From NCBI RefSeq assembly GCF_001540865.1, contig NC_033621.1:15250213-15314212 (forward strand): a DNA stretch of 64,000 nt, in the 5' to 3' direction. The notes beneath the pieces were generated by a model that searched no databases, was not told the origin of the DNA, and saw only the letters and a list, made by a program, of their open reading frames with translations. A program made the translations under genes and the position numbers. Shown here piece by piece: positions 44,862 through 58,154 of the stretch. Origin of the DNA: Ananas comosus (lineage: Eukaryota; Streptophyta; Magnoliopsida; Poales; Bromeliaceae). The first letter of the stretch is position 1. Each line of letters opens with the position of its first letter.

Positions 44862-47800
44862 CCAGGATACAACCACTACACTGAACATACAGACATCCAA
44901 TATCTATATATATCCATGCATCATTCACCACAGGTTCACATTCATGATTTGAACATAAAATCACAACTATCAGTTAAAACGTTTCCAACTCAGAAACGGA
45001 TTTTGAAATACTAAGTTATGAAAACTACGAAAAACCTTTTGAAAGCTGTTTCTCACACGGAAATTCTTTTCTTTTAAAACGCGCTACCACGAGGGGTAAA
45101 AAACTATTTTTTATTTCACAAAATCCACAAATCCATTTATTACATTCATAAACACCCACATTTTCAAATGTAATAAAAATACTGAACCATATGAACTATC
45201 TAAGCTATATCAACAGAATAGTAAGGGTAGAAACTAAACCGAATAACCTTGATCGGAAGCTCTATCGACCGCTACGTACGTATCTCACGTCTCGTATAAA
45301 CCCTCACCGCCCGCGATACCTGAAAAATAGTGGGGGAGGTGAGAACATGTAAACATGTCTCCCCTCCCAGTGGGTACTGCAAGCCGAAGAAGGCGAGGAG
45401 TACTCACCGGATCAGGAAGAGCTAAACAGCAGTACGGGTCAGTGGAAATACAGTAGCAATAATAATGAACGAAAGAGACATATATAAATGAAAGTACAAC
45501 TATCGCTACTGTAATGAACAACTGAATGTATACATGCAACAAAACTATAGTAGCAAGACAACTGTAAAGAAAGAACGGTAAGTATACATGCAACAACCGC
45601 TACTATAGTCATATGCGTAAACCGGATAAGAAGTCCAAATATACCCAATCTGGTACCTGCTATATTGGTCCACAGACCTCAAGCGTTGCCTGTCACAGAG
45701 GAGACACTGTCAACTTATTCATGCGTCACCGACGACCTATCCGGATACGTACACCCCTTGGTTGGTGGACAAACCAACCTGGTGTCTAGAATACACAGTG
45801 CTGTGACTAAATTATGCTGATATGCTCAAAACAAAAACCGACTGAAGCCGGTGCCTAGGCCGAAGCCAGAACAAGGGCGCACAACGCCGAACCACGATCA
45901 ATCAGATCGAAACACATGACAAGAGAGTCGATGTGTTGCCTGGACCCAAGGTCCACAGAGTCCAACCGACCAACAAGGTCACTGATACAAAGTACAAGAA
46001 CCGACCAACTAGGTCAACAGATACGGAATGCAGATAGAACTACTCTACTCCTACTCAGGATACTAAGCATGCAAACAACGAGTAGAGTATAACGAATAAC
46101 AAGGATGCAAGGCTCAATATAGGTACTATGTAGTCATAATAACCAAAGAGTAAGGGTAAGAAACCATCACCGAGCGTGCACCACTGTACCGACTTCGGAT
46201 CGAAGTACCCACCTGTAAGGATGTCGCGCCTGTCTTCTGACTGTGAAAGAATGTCAACCAGACCTACAGAGGGTCCACTGGGTTAATATCTAACCCACAA
46301 CTAAGCATAACCTCACAATTAAACCCACGGAGATCGGTTTTCCAAAACCGACTATCGTAACTCGCCAGAAGTCCCGAAACTGCACCGGGACTCCGTCGGG
46401 ACCCATGAACTGTTCCGGAATGCACCGACTCGCGCTACGAGTCACCCGCTACCACAAAAAACATCAAATAGGATGTCTTGGCAGCAAACACAAGAATACA
46501 CAACCAAACAACTATCGTCGGATAATCGTTCGCATCCGGATTCCCGGAAGTGTCAATTTCGACACTGGAACCCACCATAGCTCACCCGTCGTTTTCGAAC
46601 CCCCGAAACGACCCGGGTGACCAGCCAACCAAGCTCAGCGACTACACAATAGTTCATGAAGCACCGTCGGAATAATTCCGAGCCGAAGCCGCGTTCCGTC
46701 GGCGGATTTCGTCGAGAAACGCTTCGAAAATCAATATTTGATTTCCGCAAGGGCCGGGGCCTTGAAAAATCAGTCCAGAGGTTACCCTCAGCCTACACTT
46801 GCTTTCAACAGCAATCTCGAAGAACAAAATTGCATAAAAGCCCTCCCGATTACCCGAAATCACATTATTTTATGTGATTTCGGCGCATTTATGGTCCGTC
46901 TACACAAACCAGAAGTTAATCAGCCAAACCAAGACACCCGTTGATAGGTCTCAGCATGACGGAGGCCGTGCTCACCTTTCGGAGCACTGCCGGCCACTGT
47001 GGCACGCGTACAAGCGACGCGAAAGTCTGCAAAATAGCGCGCACGGCGCTTAAATCGCAGTTAACTCGCTAACCAGGGCATCTATAACCCTAATGGAGAT
47101 GAGCACAATGTTCAGCACGAATCCACGATCATCGTGCTCACCTCCATGGGTGTCGGGGTGTCTTCGAATCACCGAAACAGTGAATGGAAACTCAAACTAT
47201 AATGCTGGAACGTAAAAACAGCATACCGGAGCTGGGGAGAGTTAGGGTTGGCCGCTGGCGGCCGGACAGTGAGCGCTCCGGCCGGGGATGGGAGCTGCCG
47301 GTCCGTGGGGTCCGGGGAAGGTGCTAGCCGGCGGCGGGCAGCAACCGGTGGCGCGGCGGAGGAGATCAACTCCTCAAAAGTGTCCGCGGGTTCAAGGGCG
47401 TCGGCGGCAAGGCAGCGGCCGGAGGAGCTCGGGACGGCGCCGCTTCGACGCCGAAGGCCAAGGGGAAGATGGTGCACCCGCCGGTGGGCGGAGGCAGCGC
47501 TTGGAAGCCGAGGGGACTCGGCCACGGCCCGCACGGGTGTGGGCGGCCGTAAAATGGAGGAGCGGTAGCCGGCGGTCCACGGGGATGGCCGGGATGGCGA
47601 GCGGCGGCGAGCTGGAGGTCGCTGGAGGCCGTGGGAGTACGGCGCGGCTCGCGGGGAACGGTGGCAGCGCGTGGAGGCAGGGATCACCCCGGCTCGGCCT
47701 GGGTGATTGCCGCTGGCCGCAGGGAGCTCGAGCAGCTTCGGCGAGGTGCGGGGACGGCGGAGGCCGGCGGGAACTACGTCGGGAATGGGTCTCTGCCCAG

Positions 47801-48712
47801 GAAAGCTTCCAGGGAGGGTTTGTGGCAGTTTCCCAAGCAGCTTCGGCAGAGAGAAGTGGGTGGCCGAGAGGGAAGGAGAGGAAGATGATGATGGGCTTTC
47901 CGGCGACTGGAGCCGTTCGTCGGACGTCGGGACATGTGCACAGGCAGGGCAGGGATGATGGTAGGGCGGCTAGGATTTGCTGAGTGAACTTGGGCAGCAA
48001 AAGGACCAAGGAAAACCCTAGTTACTACATTTATACTAGGTGCCATTTTGCAAGAAACCCCTTCAAGGTCAACTATTTACAGCTAGGTCCCCTGCCAGCA
48101 CGTGTATTATGCGCCTAAGTCCCCCGACGTTCGAATTCGTGCAAAACAGCACATAAAATATTGGACATTTTCGCGATTTAACCATTTTGCCCATTTGACC
48201 TCTCAGCGAACATCTCGCTTTTTTCGAAGATCCGTCTATCGGATTTCCGATCGGATCACGCCAACGCGTTCAGCACGACTGGGGCATGGAATCTAGCATT
48301 TCGTTTCGTCCGAATTGATCTCCGATTCATGACGAAACCCACCCTCATTGTTTCCACCATATAACCACATATATTTATATATGTAAAACCGATCAAACCC
48401 CTTTTTCTTGACAACCGAGTATCAGAATCCAATTCCGTCAGTACCATTGGGTTCAGAATAGTCGAGCCGTTCGAAACGAGCTATTGGAGTCCTATGTTCG
48501 GAGTCCAATATGCACCAGAACCCTTCTCTACTCACTGGCTCATCTGAAAAGCCGGAGTTACTATTTACTTTAAGTTGTCGGTCTTGGTCGCGTAACTTCT
48601 CCATTCTAACTCATTTTCTCCTGAAACTTGACGAGTGCTTATGTAATTAAATTACACACTGAAACGTCGTCAACAGAGGGTTTAGTTGCACTGCCAAAAT
48701 CTCAGTCCTTAC
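44862..48712 (-). mobile_element. Family B LTR, nearly complete
   Basis: On the minus strand it starts TGTAAGGACTGAGATTTTGG at 48,712 and runs to 44,862, where it is cut about 170 bp before the expected GACA end (compare 61,314-61,486). GACC..GGTC dyads lie near 45,967 and 46,003. A GC-rich block (47,200-47,980) encodes long arginine/proline/alanine-rich frames on both strands, which are composition effects rather than clear genes. No internal region is attached. Confidence 0.8.
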
Positions 48713-49196
48713 ACTTAGGAAAGTCGAGGGCGAGCCAAAGGGGGAGGCTTGGGTCCCCTTGTTGCTCGGGCTCATAGAATAGGGAGAGAGAGAGAGAAGA
48801 TGAGAGAGGGAAGGTGAGAGAGAGGTTGGACAGCTTCTCCGACAGCTGGAGGAGGTCGCCGGCGAGGGTGGCGGTGCGTGGGGCACAAGGGAGGGATTGG
48901 AGGTGCTACTGTAAAGAGAGGAAAATGTGAGGCTAGGGTTAGAGAGTGGGGAAGAGATGAGAGATCCTAGGGGTCAAAAAGCCTCATTTGGTATTTTTGC
49001 ACATAAGCCAATAATTTCCCACAAATTTTTTGCCAAGTCCTCAAAGCACGCGTAAAACATTGAATGGCACCCCCACGTGCGATTTCGTACGAATCGGAAT
49101 ATAAAATGTTGGGGGATTTTCTAAAATTCATTTTTTTTTCCAATTTGGCCTTTTCTCGATTTTTGTGCAATTGCGGTAAATCCGTACGCTGGGAGT
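48713..49196 (-). mobile_element. Family B LTR fragment
   Basis: A copy of the same block found at about 50,460-50,940, with the landmarks AAAAAGCCTCAT.TGG, GAATGGCACCCCCA.GTGC and TGTTGGGGGATT. It represents an internal stretch of the LTR joined end to end with the next fragment, so this is a partial tandem duplication or two truncated insertions. Confidence 0.72.
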
Positions 49197-51030
49197 CCCA
49201 AAAACACACCGAGATGCCCCCGGGATCCACGAAACATCTTTAAATGCATTAACTCACACCGGGAGTCACCTGCTATCCAAAAACACACCTATTTGGGTGT
49301 CCAAACAGCAAACACAAGTGTCTAAGTCAACTCGATCGTCGCCGATCGACCGTTCACTACCAGGCTTCCGGAAGTGTCTATTTTGGCACCGGAAACCTCC
49401 GCCGCTCATCAGTCACCTTTAAACACTAGAGAGGAACACGGCGGCCAGCCAACGAGACTAGGCGATGATTTTCGGGCAACCATACAGTTGAAAAACCATC
49501 GCGATGCAAAGTCGCATTCTACCGGCGATTTCGCTGAAAAATGCACTGAAACCCTACTTTCGATCGCACGAGAGCTTTGAAACCTGGACAACAAGTCTAG
49601 AGGATCACAACAAGTGACCATACGCTGCCCGAGCCAGCCCATAATGCCTTAAATGCAAGATGGCCGGCCCCTAAGGGACCGGATAAATGCAATGTTATGT
49701 ACAAAATAGCAATGTTTAGGGTTGTTACCGAAATCCGCGCACCTCTAGGATAGAGAGAGGGCACGAGCTGATAGATTTCGATGTGCCAAACACTGTGCTC
49801 ACTATTCGGAGTGCGTATGATAGCCAAAGAGCGCTGTGGAGCTTCACCAAGATCAGTGCACAAAGGGTTTCGGGAGAGGGAAAGCCAAATCTCGGCGATG
49901 GAAGGTTGTTGGCAGCAACCGAGGTGAGCACAGCATTTAGCGAGCGACAAGGATCACCGTGCTCACTTTCGGGGGGTTCGGGGAGCATCGGACGGTCGAA
50001 AAACATCAAAAAAGGCAAAACAAGACCTAAATGACTAGTGGTAGGGAGTAGCAAGCTCCGGCCGGCCGGCGGCGGCATGTCGACGCGCACGTCGGCCGAG
50101 ATTGACTGCAGAGAGGTAGGGGAGTCTAGTGCTTTCCTCGATCGGCGGCCGTAAGCGGCGGAGGCGGCGGCAACGACGACGCCTCAGGAAGGCATGGCCT
50201 GCATAGCTAGGGCTCGGGCTTGGGTGCCTTGGCGGCGGCGGCGGCGGTAGCGGTCGAGAAAGCCATGGGGTGGCGACGTCGAGTCGCCTGAGGCCGAAGG
50301 AGGCGTGCCGGGGGTTGGCGGTGGCAACGACCGCGACCGGAGAGGGCTCGGGTCACCTCAGCTCTAGCTGCTTGAGAAGAGAAGCCCACGACAGCAGCTG
50401 CTTTAGTGGGGCACTAGGGCACCGGAGGATGCTGCCGAAGCTAGAGGGTGACAGGGAGAGGCCGAGGAGTGGGAGCTCGGGTCACCTTCGTGCTCGGACT
50501 CACCAAAAGGAGGGAGAGGGAGAGGGAGAGAAAGAGAAAAAGTGAGAGAGGGAGAGTGGAGAGAGATTCTGGTGGCTGGAGATAGTTGCCGGTTGGGGTG
50601 GCAGCGCGTGGCACACAGGGGATGGGGTGCTAAGGGTGCTGTGGAGAGGGGAGAGTCAGAGGGGTTAGGGTTTGAGTAGGGGAGAGGAGAAAACCCTAAG
50701 TGGTTTAAAAGCCTCATGTGGCAATTTTGCAGAAAAACCCCTCCAAGCTCCAATTTTATGCCAAGCCCCTCACAACATGTGTAGAACACCGAATGGCACC
50801 CCCATGTGCATTTTTGTGCAAATCGGAACATAAATGTTGGGGGATTCTCTGAAATTCAATTTTTCCCAAATGAACCCTTTCTCGATTTTCGCACAATTGC
50901 GGTAAATCCGTCCATCAGATTTATGAACGGACTGCACTGGTGCGTTCAACACTGACGGACCTTCAAGATCACATTTTTGCATCGCGTGATTTGGTCACAG
51001 ATTCACATCAAACCACACCCTCTCTCGGTT

Positions 51031-51072
<42 letters not shown>

Positions 51073-51159
51073 ACCACGTATCTAATATCAAATTCGAAAT
51101 TTGAATTCAAATTCAATATTTACTTGAATTTCTCATTTCAAAATATCCCAGATATTACA
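49197..51159 (-). mobile_element. Family B LTR, start to middle
   Basis: On the minus strand it begins TGTAATATCTGGGAT at 51,159, close to the start of the complete solo LTR at 55,490. It also has a (CA)n(TA)n tract (51,030-51,072) at the same place as that copy's (TA)n(TG)n tract. It ends at 49,197 in the middle of the LTR. Confidence 0.75.
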
Positions 51160-53077
51160 TAAATTTGTATACCTAACATAATGAACTTTAGAAGTTAATG
51201 TTGCTGATTTTTGCATGTGACTGATATATAAGAATTAGATTTTTAAAATTATAATATTTTAGAAATTATACACAAATCTGTATAAAGACCTCATATATGT
51301 TTGAGATCTTTTCTATTAATTAAATTTTAAGAATATCAAATTTTGTATGCATCCCCAGTTTGCAACCTTGTCATTTAAAAAGTTTTACTTTTCCTCTCTG
51401 TAGTTTAACTTATTTTTACTTTGCCACTGTATAGTTCAAAAAGTTATTTTGCCCTTTGTGATTTAGCACATATTTTTACTTTGCCATCCTGTGGTTCATT
51501 AAAAATTTTTACTCCGTCACTCTAATTCATATAGAATTATTTTGGTAAATAAAAATTAAATCACAGAGAATTAAAGTAAAACTTTTTGAACCACAGGATG
51601 ACAAAGTAAACATAAGCTAAACCATAGGGGCCTATTTCAAGTTTACTCAAAAATTAATAATTGAGGACACAAGTTTAAATTTAAATTTGATTTTTAAGTT
51701 TAAATTTAATAACACTGCCACATATCTAGAAGTTAAATTAATTAGATGATACTTTTAATAATTGATTGAACAGTCTATAATCAGTATTTATATTGAATGT
51801 CTTTTAGATTTTTTTATACCATAAAAAATTTAAAATTAATTGTACAATTAAAACTTCAGTTCAAGTTTTAAGTTCAAATTCGAATAAAATTAGAAATTTA
51901 AAACCCCAACACATTGGAAACTTTAATATTGGCTAATTCTTTTAATAATTAATCAAACAATTTATAATATATATTCAAAGTTTAATCCAAATTCTTATAA
52001 TAAATGAAACAAAGGGTATAATTGCAATTACACATACTAACAAAAAGATAGGATGAGACGAAACCACCAAACTTATTTGCTTATAATAATGGAGTTGGAA
52101 TTATCATTAATAATATAATACCGTAAATTATTTCTAAATTTAATTCATACTCAAATAAAGAATATTTTGATTTTCATACCTAACCTCTTCATCAATCTGT
52201 TAGGTGCTGTTGTGATTCTAGTCATTTTCAGCATCTTTTTCTTGATTGGTAGTTTTCTGTTGTATTTTGTGTGAACAAAAGCATACAAAATGAATGCTTT
52301 TGGGTTTTGAGCAGTATAAACACACTTTCATAGGTTGCACTAGTGGTAGAAAATTTTATTATTTGCTTTTGTTGTAAAATAGAAAAGAAGTATGGATTCT
52401 TTTTTGGACAAGAAAAGATAATGAGTTATTGGAGGAAACCAAACTTGCACCTAGTGATTAGTGTTTGCAATATTATATATTTCAATTTGATTATTTTATT
52501 TTTGTGAATTGCGATTCGAGTTGAGCGAAGTTAACATGACTTATATTTTTTCAAATAAAACTGGACTCGACATAGCCAAGAGGTAAGGCCCGAATTTTTT
52601 GCTCCGGTGTAAGTAGTCTGCCTAAAATTTTTTTGTTCCAAACCGATTAAGATCGATTCGAGCCTTTTTCCAAACCATAGTCCAATTTGTTAAAGTTATT
52701 CAAGTTTGAACTTTGTTACCTTGGTGAAGGATGATAGATACGAAAAATGCGACATTTATCGGATCATCTTTTGGCCATTATTTTTCTTTTGATATACATA
52801 ATCCTGTCTTTCAGCAGTCATTCCATCATTCTGAGAAAAAGGATAAACTACTTTGTTTCAGTATTGAAGATTGTAGGATTATTGTTTTGTCGTCTCTTTC
52901 GTGCCATTTATAGCAACAGACTCTATCTATTCGGTCCTATCTTGTGTGCATGCAGTATCTCATTGTGTGAATGATTCTAACGTCGTTATTCTTGTTTTCT
53001 CACTATTTATGAAGATTTTTCTATTTTCTCATGAAATGGCTATTCAATCAATTGTGTAGTGAAGATAGAAGTTGACC
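51160..53077. other. AT-rich DNA with a foldback repeat
   Basis: No gene recognised. 51,390-51,640 is an imperfect foldback: AGTTTAACTTATTTTTACTTTG..TTCAAAAAG on the left reappears inverted as CTTTTTGAACCA..CAAAGTAAACATAAGCTAAAC on the right, a MITE-like structure without a clear target duplication. Long A/T runs fill the rest. Confidence 0.5.
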
Positions 53078-54595
53078 ATGGTTAGCTTAAGGAGGCATGG
53101 ACATCTGGGGCATTCTTTCGGTAATACTCTTTTGTTGTGACGTTGCTGCCAATTCTTTCTGCACTATAATTGCTATATACATCTTTCGCCAAATTTTTGT
53201 TCTCTTTAAATTGTTTTTATGGCAATATCAACTTATTGTATGATGTTAGTAAATCTTACCATACCTATTGCAAGGAAATTTAATGTCGATGGGCATGCTT
53301 CGACACAATTAGTTTGATTTGTTATTTGACATTTAGAAAAGCGTAATTAGATAGATATACTCGCAAGAGTATGTTTGTATGATTATCTCTTGAAAGCTAA
53401 TACTAGCTATTTAGCCTTTTAAATTTTGGAAGTAAGTGCGATTCTCCCTTGCATATACTTCTATCTCTAGCAAGTTTCTATTTCGCAAGTAGTTCTATCA
53501 ACATCTCTACTTTATCTCGCATGTCGTACCATCTGAATTGTAGACCCTAATCTGCGTATAAAACTTCTGCTAAAAATATTTGGAGTGTCATGTTTGAAAA
53601 TGAAGGAGATTTCAACAATGATGCCAGTGAAATGAGGGGCACTAATATGCCAAGTTTTAAATTTAGAATTTGAATTTTTAAAATTTAGAATGATATATGT
53701 GTAATTCACCTTGTTTAAAGAAATCAATAAAAGATTGATTGTTCTTCTTTTTTTAATTTTATTTTATCTTTTTTTTTACATTTTTATTGGATTGTAGAAA
53801 TTTGTTGTCATTTCTTAATCGTTTTTTTTTTTCTGCCGGACTTATCAATTTCTCCTCCTTTTATTTTATTTTTAGGTAAAAATTTATTTGCGGTAGATCT
53901 TCCTAAGAACAATGAGGATGAAAAAACTATGAAGAATTCTACTTTACATGTTAAGTTCCGTAACGTGCATCCCTTGCCTCCAATTAAGTTGAATATACAA
54001 ATGCCGTAAGAATCTATTTGGCTATTTGACCAACTTCAACAATAAAATCTTATGTGGTACACAATTTTTTTTTTTTTTTGTGATTGCATCTTAGGAGTTT
54101 GCCTTGAGCCTCATTACATGGTCTCGGCAGTATAATATTTTAGCATAATGCATTCCACCAACAAGATGATTTATCTTGTTCTGAGAAAATGACTTGATGG
54201 CCATATGTTATATTGTTGTAGACATCTACTCTCCAACAGTTACTTTCAGGTCCTTGAGTAAATAGTAGAGATATACTAAACAAGATGTTTCGGCATAAAT
54301 GTTTGCCATGATAAATGCTTCGTCTTCTAATTACCTTTTTTTTTAATGGAAAAGCTCCACTTTAATGTTCATGCATAGTGGTGTATCATCTTTATTGGAT
54401 TATTCTTAATTCTTAGTATTGTGTTCTTTTAATTCTTCTGCAAAATCTTATCTTCCTGGTTGTGTACTGAAAACTTTGATGATTTGATCCATTTGCTCAA
54501 TATTACCCTACAGGAAAACAATTCTGAATCAGTCCCCAAGTCCTCCAATGCAGCTACTTTCGACTCCCCAAAGGAAGGGACCAATTACTATCCTT
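53078..54595 (+). CDS. Possible three-exon gene fragment, product unknown
   Basis: Three segments join with correct GT..AG borders and matching phase: 53,078-53,120 (starts ATG, MVSLRRHGHLGHSF), 53,876-54,005 (contains KNLFAVDLPKNNEDEKT and HVKFRNVHPLPPIKLN) and 54,514-54,595 (contains NQSPSPPMQLLSTPQRKGPI). The acceptors follow pyrimidine tracts ending TTTTTAG and CCCTACAG. The composition differs from the AT-rich surroundings and the residues look like real protein. I do not recognise the family; proline/serine-rich motifs near the end suggest a disordered regulatory protein. No later exons or stop were found, so it may be a truncated or captured gene. Confidence 0.35.
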
Positions 54596-54599
54596 GTTG

Positions 54600-55454
54600 G
54601 TTCTTACTTAAATTTGCTACTTGAATTGATTGTGCAATTGATTTCTGCTATGTAGTTTTTGTGCATCTATAATCATTAGCTGTGGAATCGTAGAGATAGT
54701 AATATGAGAGTTTCATATCACATGGACGACTTGCTATTTGACAAGTGAATTGATTAGAGCAAGGTCTGTATTTTTAGCCTAAACTGATTTACTTTGGTCA
54801 AAACATATTGGTTTCAGCAAAGGTCAATCAGAAAATAGAAAAAAGTTTTCGTTTTGGCTATTTTTAACCAACTTCATGCATTTTTTATGGTTCCAGCAGT
54901 TTAACTTAATTAACAAGAAGATTTAATAGGCTTTTTGGCTCTATTTTCACGGAGTAGGGGGTGGCTGCTGGTCGCAGCAGTAGGTAGGCATCATTTGCTG
55001 CTTGGAGACTCGCTGTTGCAAAGTTTGGACGAGCAAGCAACCATAGTTAGGTTCCATAGCCTAAAATGGCAATTTTTGAAAATTCAATACAGTGGATTTT
55101 GGGGTTTTCGCACTTAGATTGCACCACTTGGTGTGTGGGTGCCCCGATATCCAAAAGTGAGTGTTTTGGGATAGCGTAGACGAGTGAATGACTTTGAGAG
55201 TGTTTCGAAACACTTTGGGGCTAGTATATAAATTAAATTTAACTTAATTAATTTAGAATCATTTTTTACGCTGCACGTGTTAATTAGCATACTAAATTTA
55301 AAATAAAAATTATATATTAAATTATTTTAAAAATAAAATAATATTTAAATTTGTGTTATACAGTGTAATTTTAGAATTTCTATAATGATCAAACTAAATA
55401 AAAGATTTTTTGCCTTAACTTTAGTTCATAGTTAAGAATGATATTAAGTTATTA
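54600..55454. other. Unassigned DNA before the LTR nest
   Basis: Nothing coding recognised. 55,120-55,225 contains GGTGCCCCGATATCC and GAGTGTTTCGAAACACTTTGG, loosely like the middle of family B LTRs, so a small degraded LTR fragment may be present. The rest is AT-rich. Confidence 0.4.
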
Positions 55455-55489
55455 TGTCATGCCCCAGGGTCCAGCATTACCAGGCTTGC
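55455..55489 (-). mobile_element. End of an LTR (family D) split by the solo LTR
   Basis: TGTCATGCCCCAGGGTCC is the complement of an LTR end of the GGGGCATGACA type. It continues across the nested solo LTR at 60,124, where CAACAGATCCGCCACATACA matches the corresponding part of family B ends (CCAGATCCGCCACAAACACA). Confidence 0.6.
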
Positions 55490-55547
55490 TGTAATATCCG
55501 AGATTTTGATCAATAAAGGAAATGCAAATTTTGAATTTTTGAATTCA

Positions 55548-55551
<4 letters not shown>

Positions 55552-55639
<88 letters not shown>

Positions 55640-55640
55640 A
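55552..55640. repeat. (TA)n(TG)n microsatellite
   Basis: About 60 bp of TA repeats followed by about 24 bp of TG repeats near the LTR start. A matching (CA)n(TA)n tract lies at the same LTR position in the minus-strand copy at 51,030-51,072, so the microsatellite was already part of the family. Confidence 0.92.
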
Positions 55641-55805
55641 TAGTTATATTGGTGGACTTCGGAGAGGATGGATTCCGTCGCAAATCGACGACCAAATCTG
55701 ATGAAACAAAATTGTAGTTTCGATGCCCCAGTCGTGCTAAACGCGTTGGCGCAATCCGATCGAAAATCCGACGGACGGATCTTCGGGAATTGCATAATGT
55801 TCACT

Positions 55806-55940
55806 GAGGGGTCGAAAGTGGCAAAACGAAAAATTCGCGAAAAGCCCTATATTTTATGTAGCGTTTTGCGCGNAAGGGGTCGAAATTGGCAAAACGAAAA
55901 ATTTGAGAAAAACCCAATATTTTATGTACCGTTTTGCGCG
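55806..55940. repeat. Tandem duplication (about 67 bp) around an N
   Basis: Units GAGGGGTCGAAAGTGGCAAA.. and AAGGGGTCGAAATTGGCAAA.. (55,806 and 55,874) both end GTTTTGCGCG and are separated by an N at 55,873. They differ at several bases, so a real diverged tandem repeat is possible, but two alleles or copies joined in assembly is equally likely. Confidence 0.75.
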
Positions 55941-58154
55941 ATTTTGAACGTCGAGGTACGTACGCGCAAGATGCACATGCTGGCAGGGACTGGAGTGAAA
56001 ATAATCAGCTAAGAGGGACCTTTTTGCAAAATGTGTACATGTTATATATAGTTGCAACTAGGGTTTCATGGTAAAACCCTAGCTTTTGGACTTCTCCTCG
56101 GCTGAGCTAAACCTTAGCCCTCACAGCTTGTCCCTGCCCTAGTCGTGCACACGCCTTGGCTGCCGGCGAGCACCCCCGGCCGCCGGAAAAGCCACCCCGA
56201 CCTCCCTATCAACTCCTCTCTCCATATTGTCTCCACCATCTCAGCCGACAGCGACAGGGAAACACCCAAACGTGTCTGGCCCTCACCCTCTGGCCGAGGC
56301 CAACCTCCGGCATCATCCCCGCCGGCCCCCGCTAACCAAGCGCGCTACCGGCACTGCCTGGGTTTCCTACGGCCAACCGCGGCCAGCTCAGGCCAAGCCT
56401 AGCTTGGCCCGTGCCCCGTGAGCTTTTGCCGCTTTTGCTCGACCGCGCCGCCCTTCGACGACCTCTAGTGACCTCCCGCTCACTGTCTCGTCGTCCCAGA
56501 GCGCCGCCGGCCGTCGCTCGTGCTCACTGCGGCCGCCCAGACTCAAAGTGGGCTGAGGCCGAGTCACCTCGGCCCCGCGCGTCAGCGCCCCCCACCGTCG
56601 ACCGCACCGCCCTCCCTCAGCCTCTGGCGATCGGCCACCGTCGTCCCGAGGCTCCTCCGGCCACCGCGCGTCACTGCCACCCACTGCCGGCCGCACCGCC
56701 CTCCCTCGGTCTCCGGCGACCGGCCGCCGTCGCCCCGAGGCTCCTCCGGCCGTCTCCTGGCCGCCGCTGCCTCCTTGAGCCGTGCCGAGTTGTGCAGGCT
56801 TGATCTCCTCCGTCGCGCCACCGGCCGCCTCCCGTCGCCGGCCAGCACGTGCCTCGGCCCCCACTAACCGGCCGTACCGTTCCCTGCCAGCGCGCCTGCC
56901 GTTCGGCCGTCGTCGGTCAGCCTGTGCTCCCACTGGTCCGATAAGCATTAATTCGTGTTTTCTAAGCACTGTTTCGGGTTCCGGTCGCTTTTTCGGTGAT
57001 CCAGAGACACCCCGACACCTCTGAAAGTGAGCATGATGATCCCTGATCCGTGCCGAACATCGTGCTCACCTCAATTTCGGTTAGCGAAGCCCTAGTGTGA
57101 GTATTAAACGCAGTTTAGACACTGTGAGCACTATTTTGCTGAACTTCGTGTCGCTCGCGCGCTCGCTACAGTGGCCGGCCATGCTCCGAAGCGTGAGCAC
57201 GGCCTCTGACACATCGAGACCTGTCAGCGGATGTCTCGGCTTAACTAGAATACCCTTGGTTTGTGCAGTCGGGCCATAAAACTCCGAAAATCACATAAAA
57301 TAATGTGATTTTTTGTAGTTGCGGGGGTTTCTACGCAATTGTACATTTTGTGGTCAATGTTGGCAGCGTGTGCGGGCAGTGGGTGACCTTTGGACTGGTT
57401 GTCCAACGCCCCAGGCATTTTCGAAAATTGAAAGTTGATTTCCGGTTCGTTTTCCGACGAAATTCGCCGACGAAACGCGATTTCGGTTCGGAATTCTTCC
57501 GATGGTGCCTCGTGATAAATTGTTTTGTCGCTGAGCCTTGTTTGCTGGTCACCCACATCATTTCGTGGGTTCGAAAATGACGGGTGAGTGATGGTGGGTT
57601 CCGGTGTCGAATTTGACACTTCTGGAAACTCGGATCGGAACGATTATTCGACGATAATTGTTTCGATGTGAGGTGGTGTGTTTGTTGCCAAGTCCCATGA
57701 ATAATGGTGTTTAGTGGCATCGGGTGACTCGTAGCACGAGTCGGTGAGTTTTGGGACAGTTCGTGGGTCCCGGCAGAGTCCCGATACGATTTTCGGGACT
57801 TCCGGCGTATTGCGGCAATCGGTCTTGGGAAACCGATTCCCATAGGTTTATTGGCGGGGTTTGTGAGTTAGTGCTTCGTGTTGTGGGTTGGATGCTAACC
57901 CGGTGGACCCTTCGTAGGTCCGGTTGTTACTTCCTTCGCAGTTAGAAGGCCAGTACCGTATTTGTACAGGTAGGTACTTCGATCCGAAGTCGGTACAGCA
58001 GTGCACGCTCGGTGACATTCCCTTCACTCTTTCCTATGTTTATTTGGCATATTATATGTTGAGCCTAGCACCTATACCATATTTTTTTATTGCTCTACTT
58101 AGTTATTTTGCATATTCTGTATCATGTTTAGAAGTAGAGTGATTTCGTGATTAT

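Noticed and set aside
51030..51072. Microsatellite as an independent feature of the locus
   Set aside because: The same tract sits at the same place in another family B LTR, so it is part of the LTR and not a locus-specific expansion.
56145..57024. Several long frames in the GC-rich part of the 56-57 kb LTR
   Set aside because: Open frames occur in many phases because of GC-rich composition. They lie in an LTR and have no domain.
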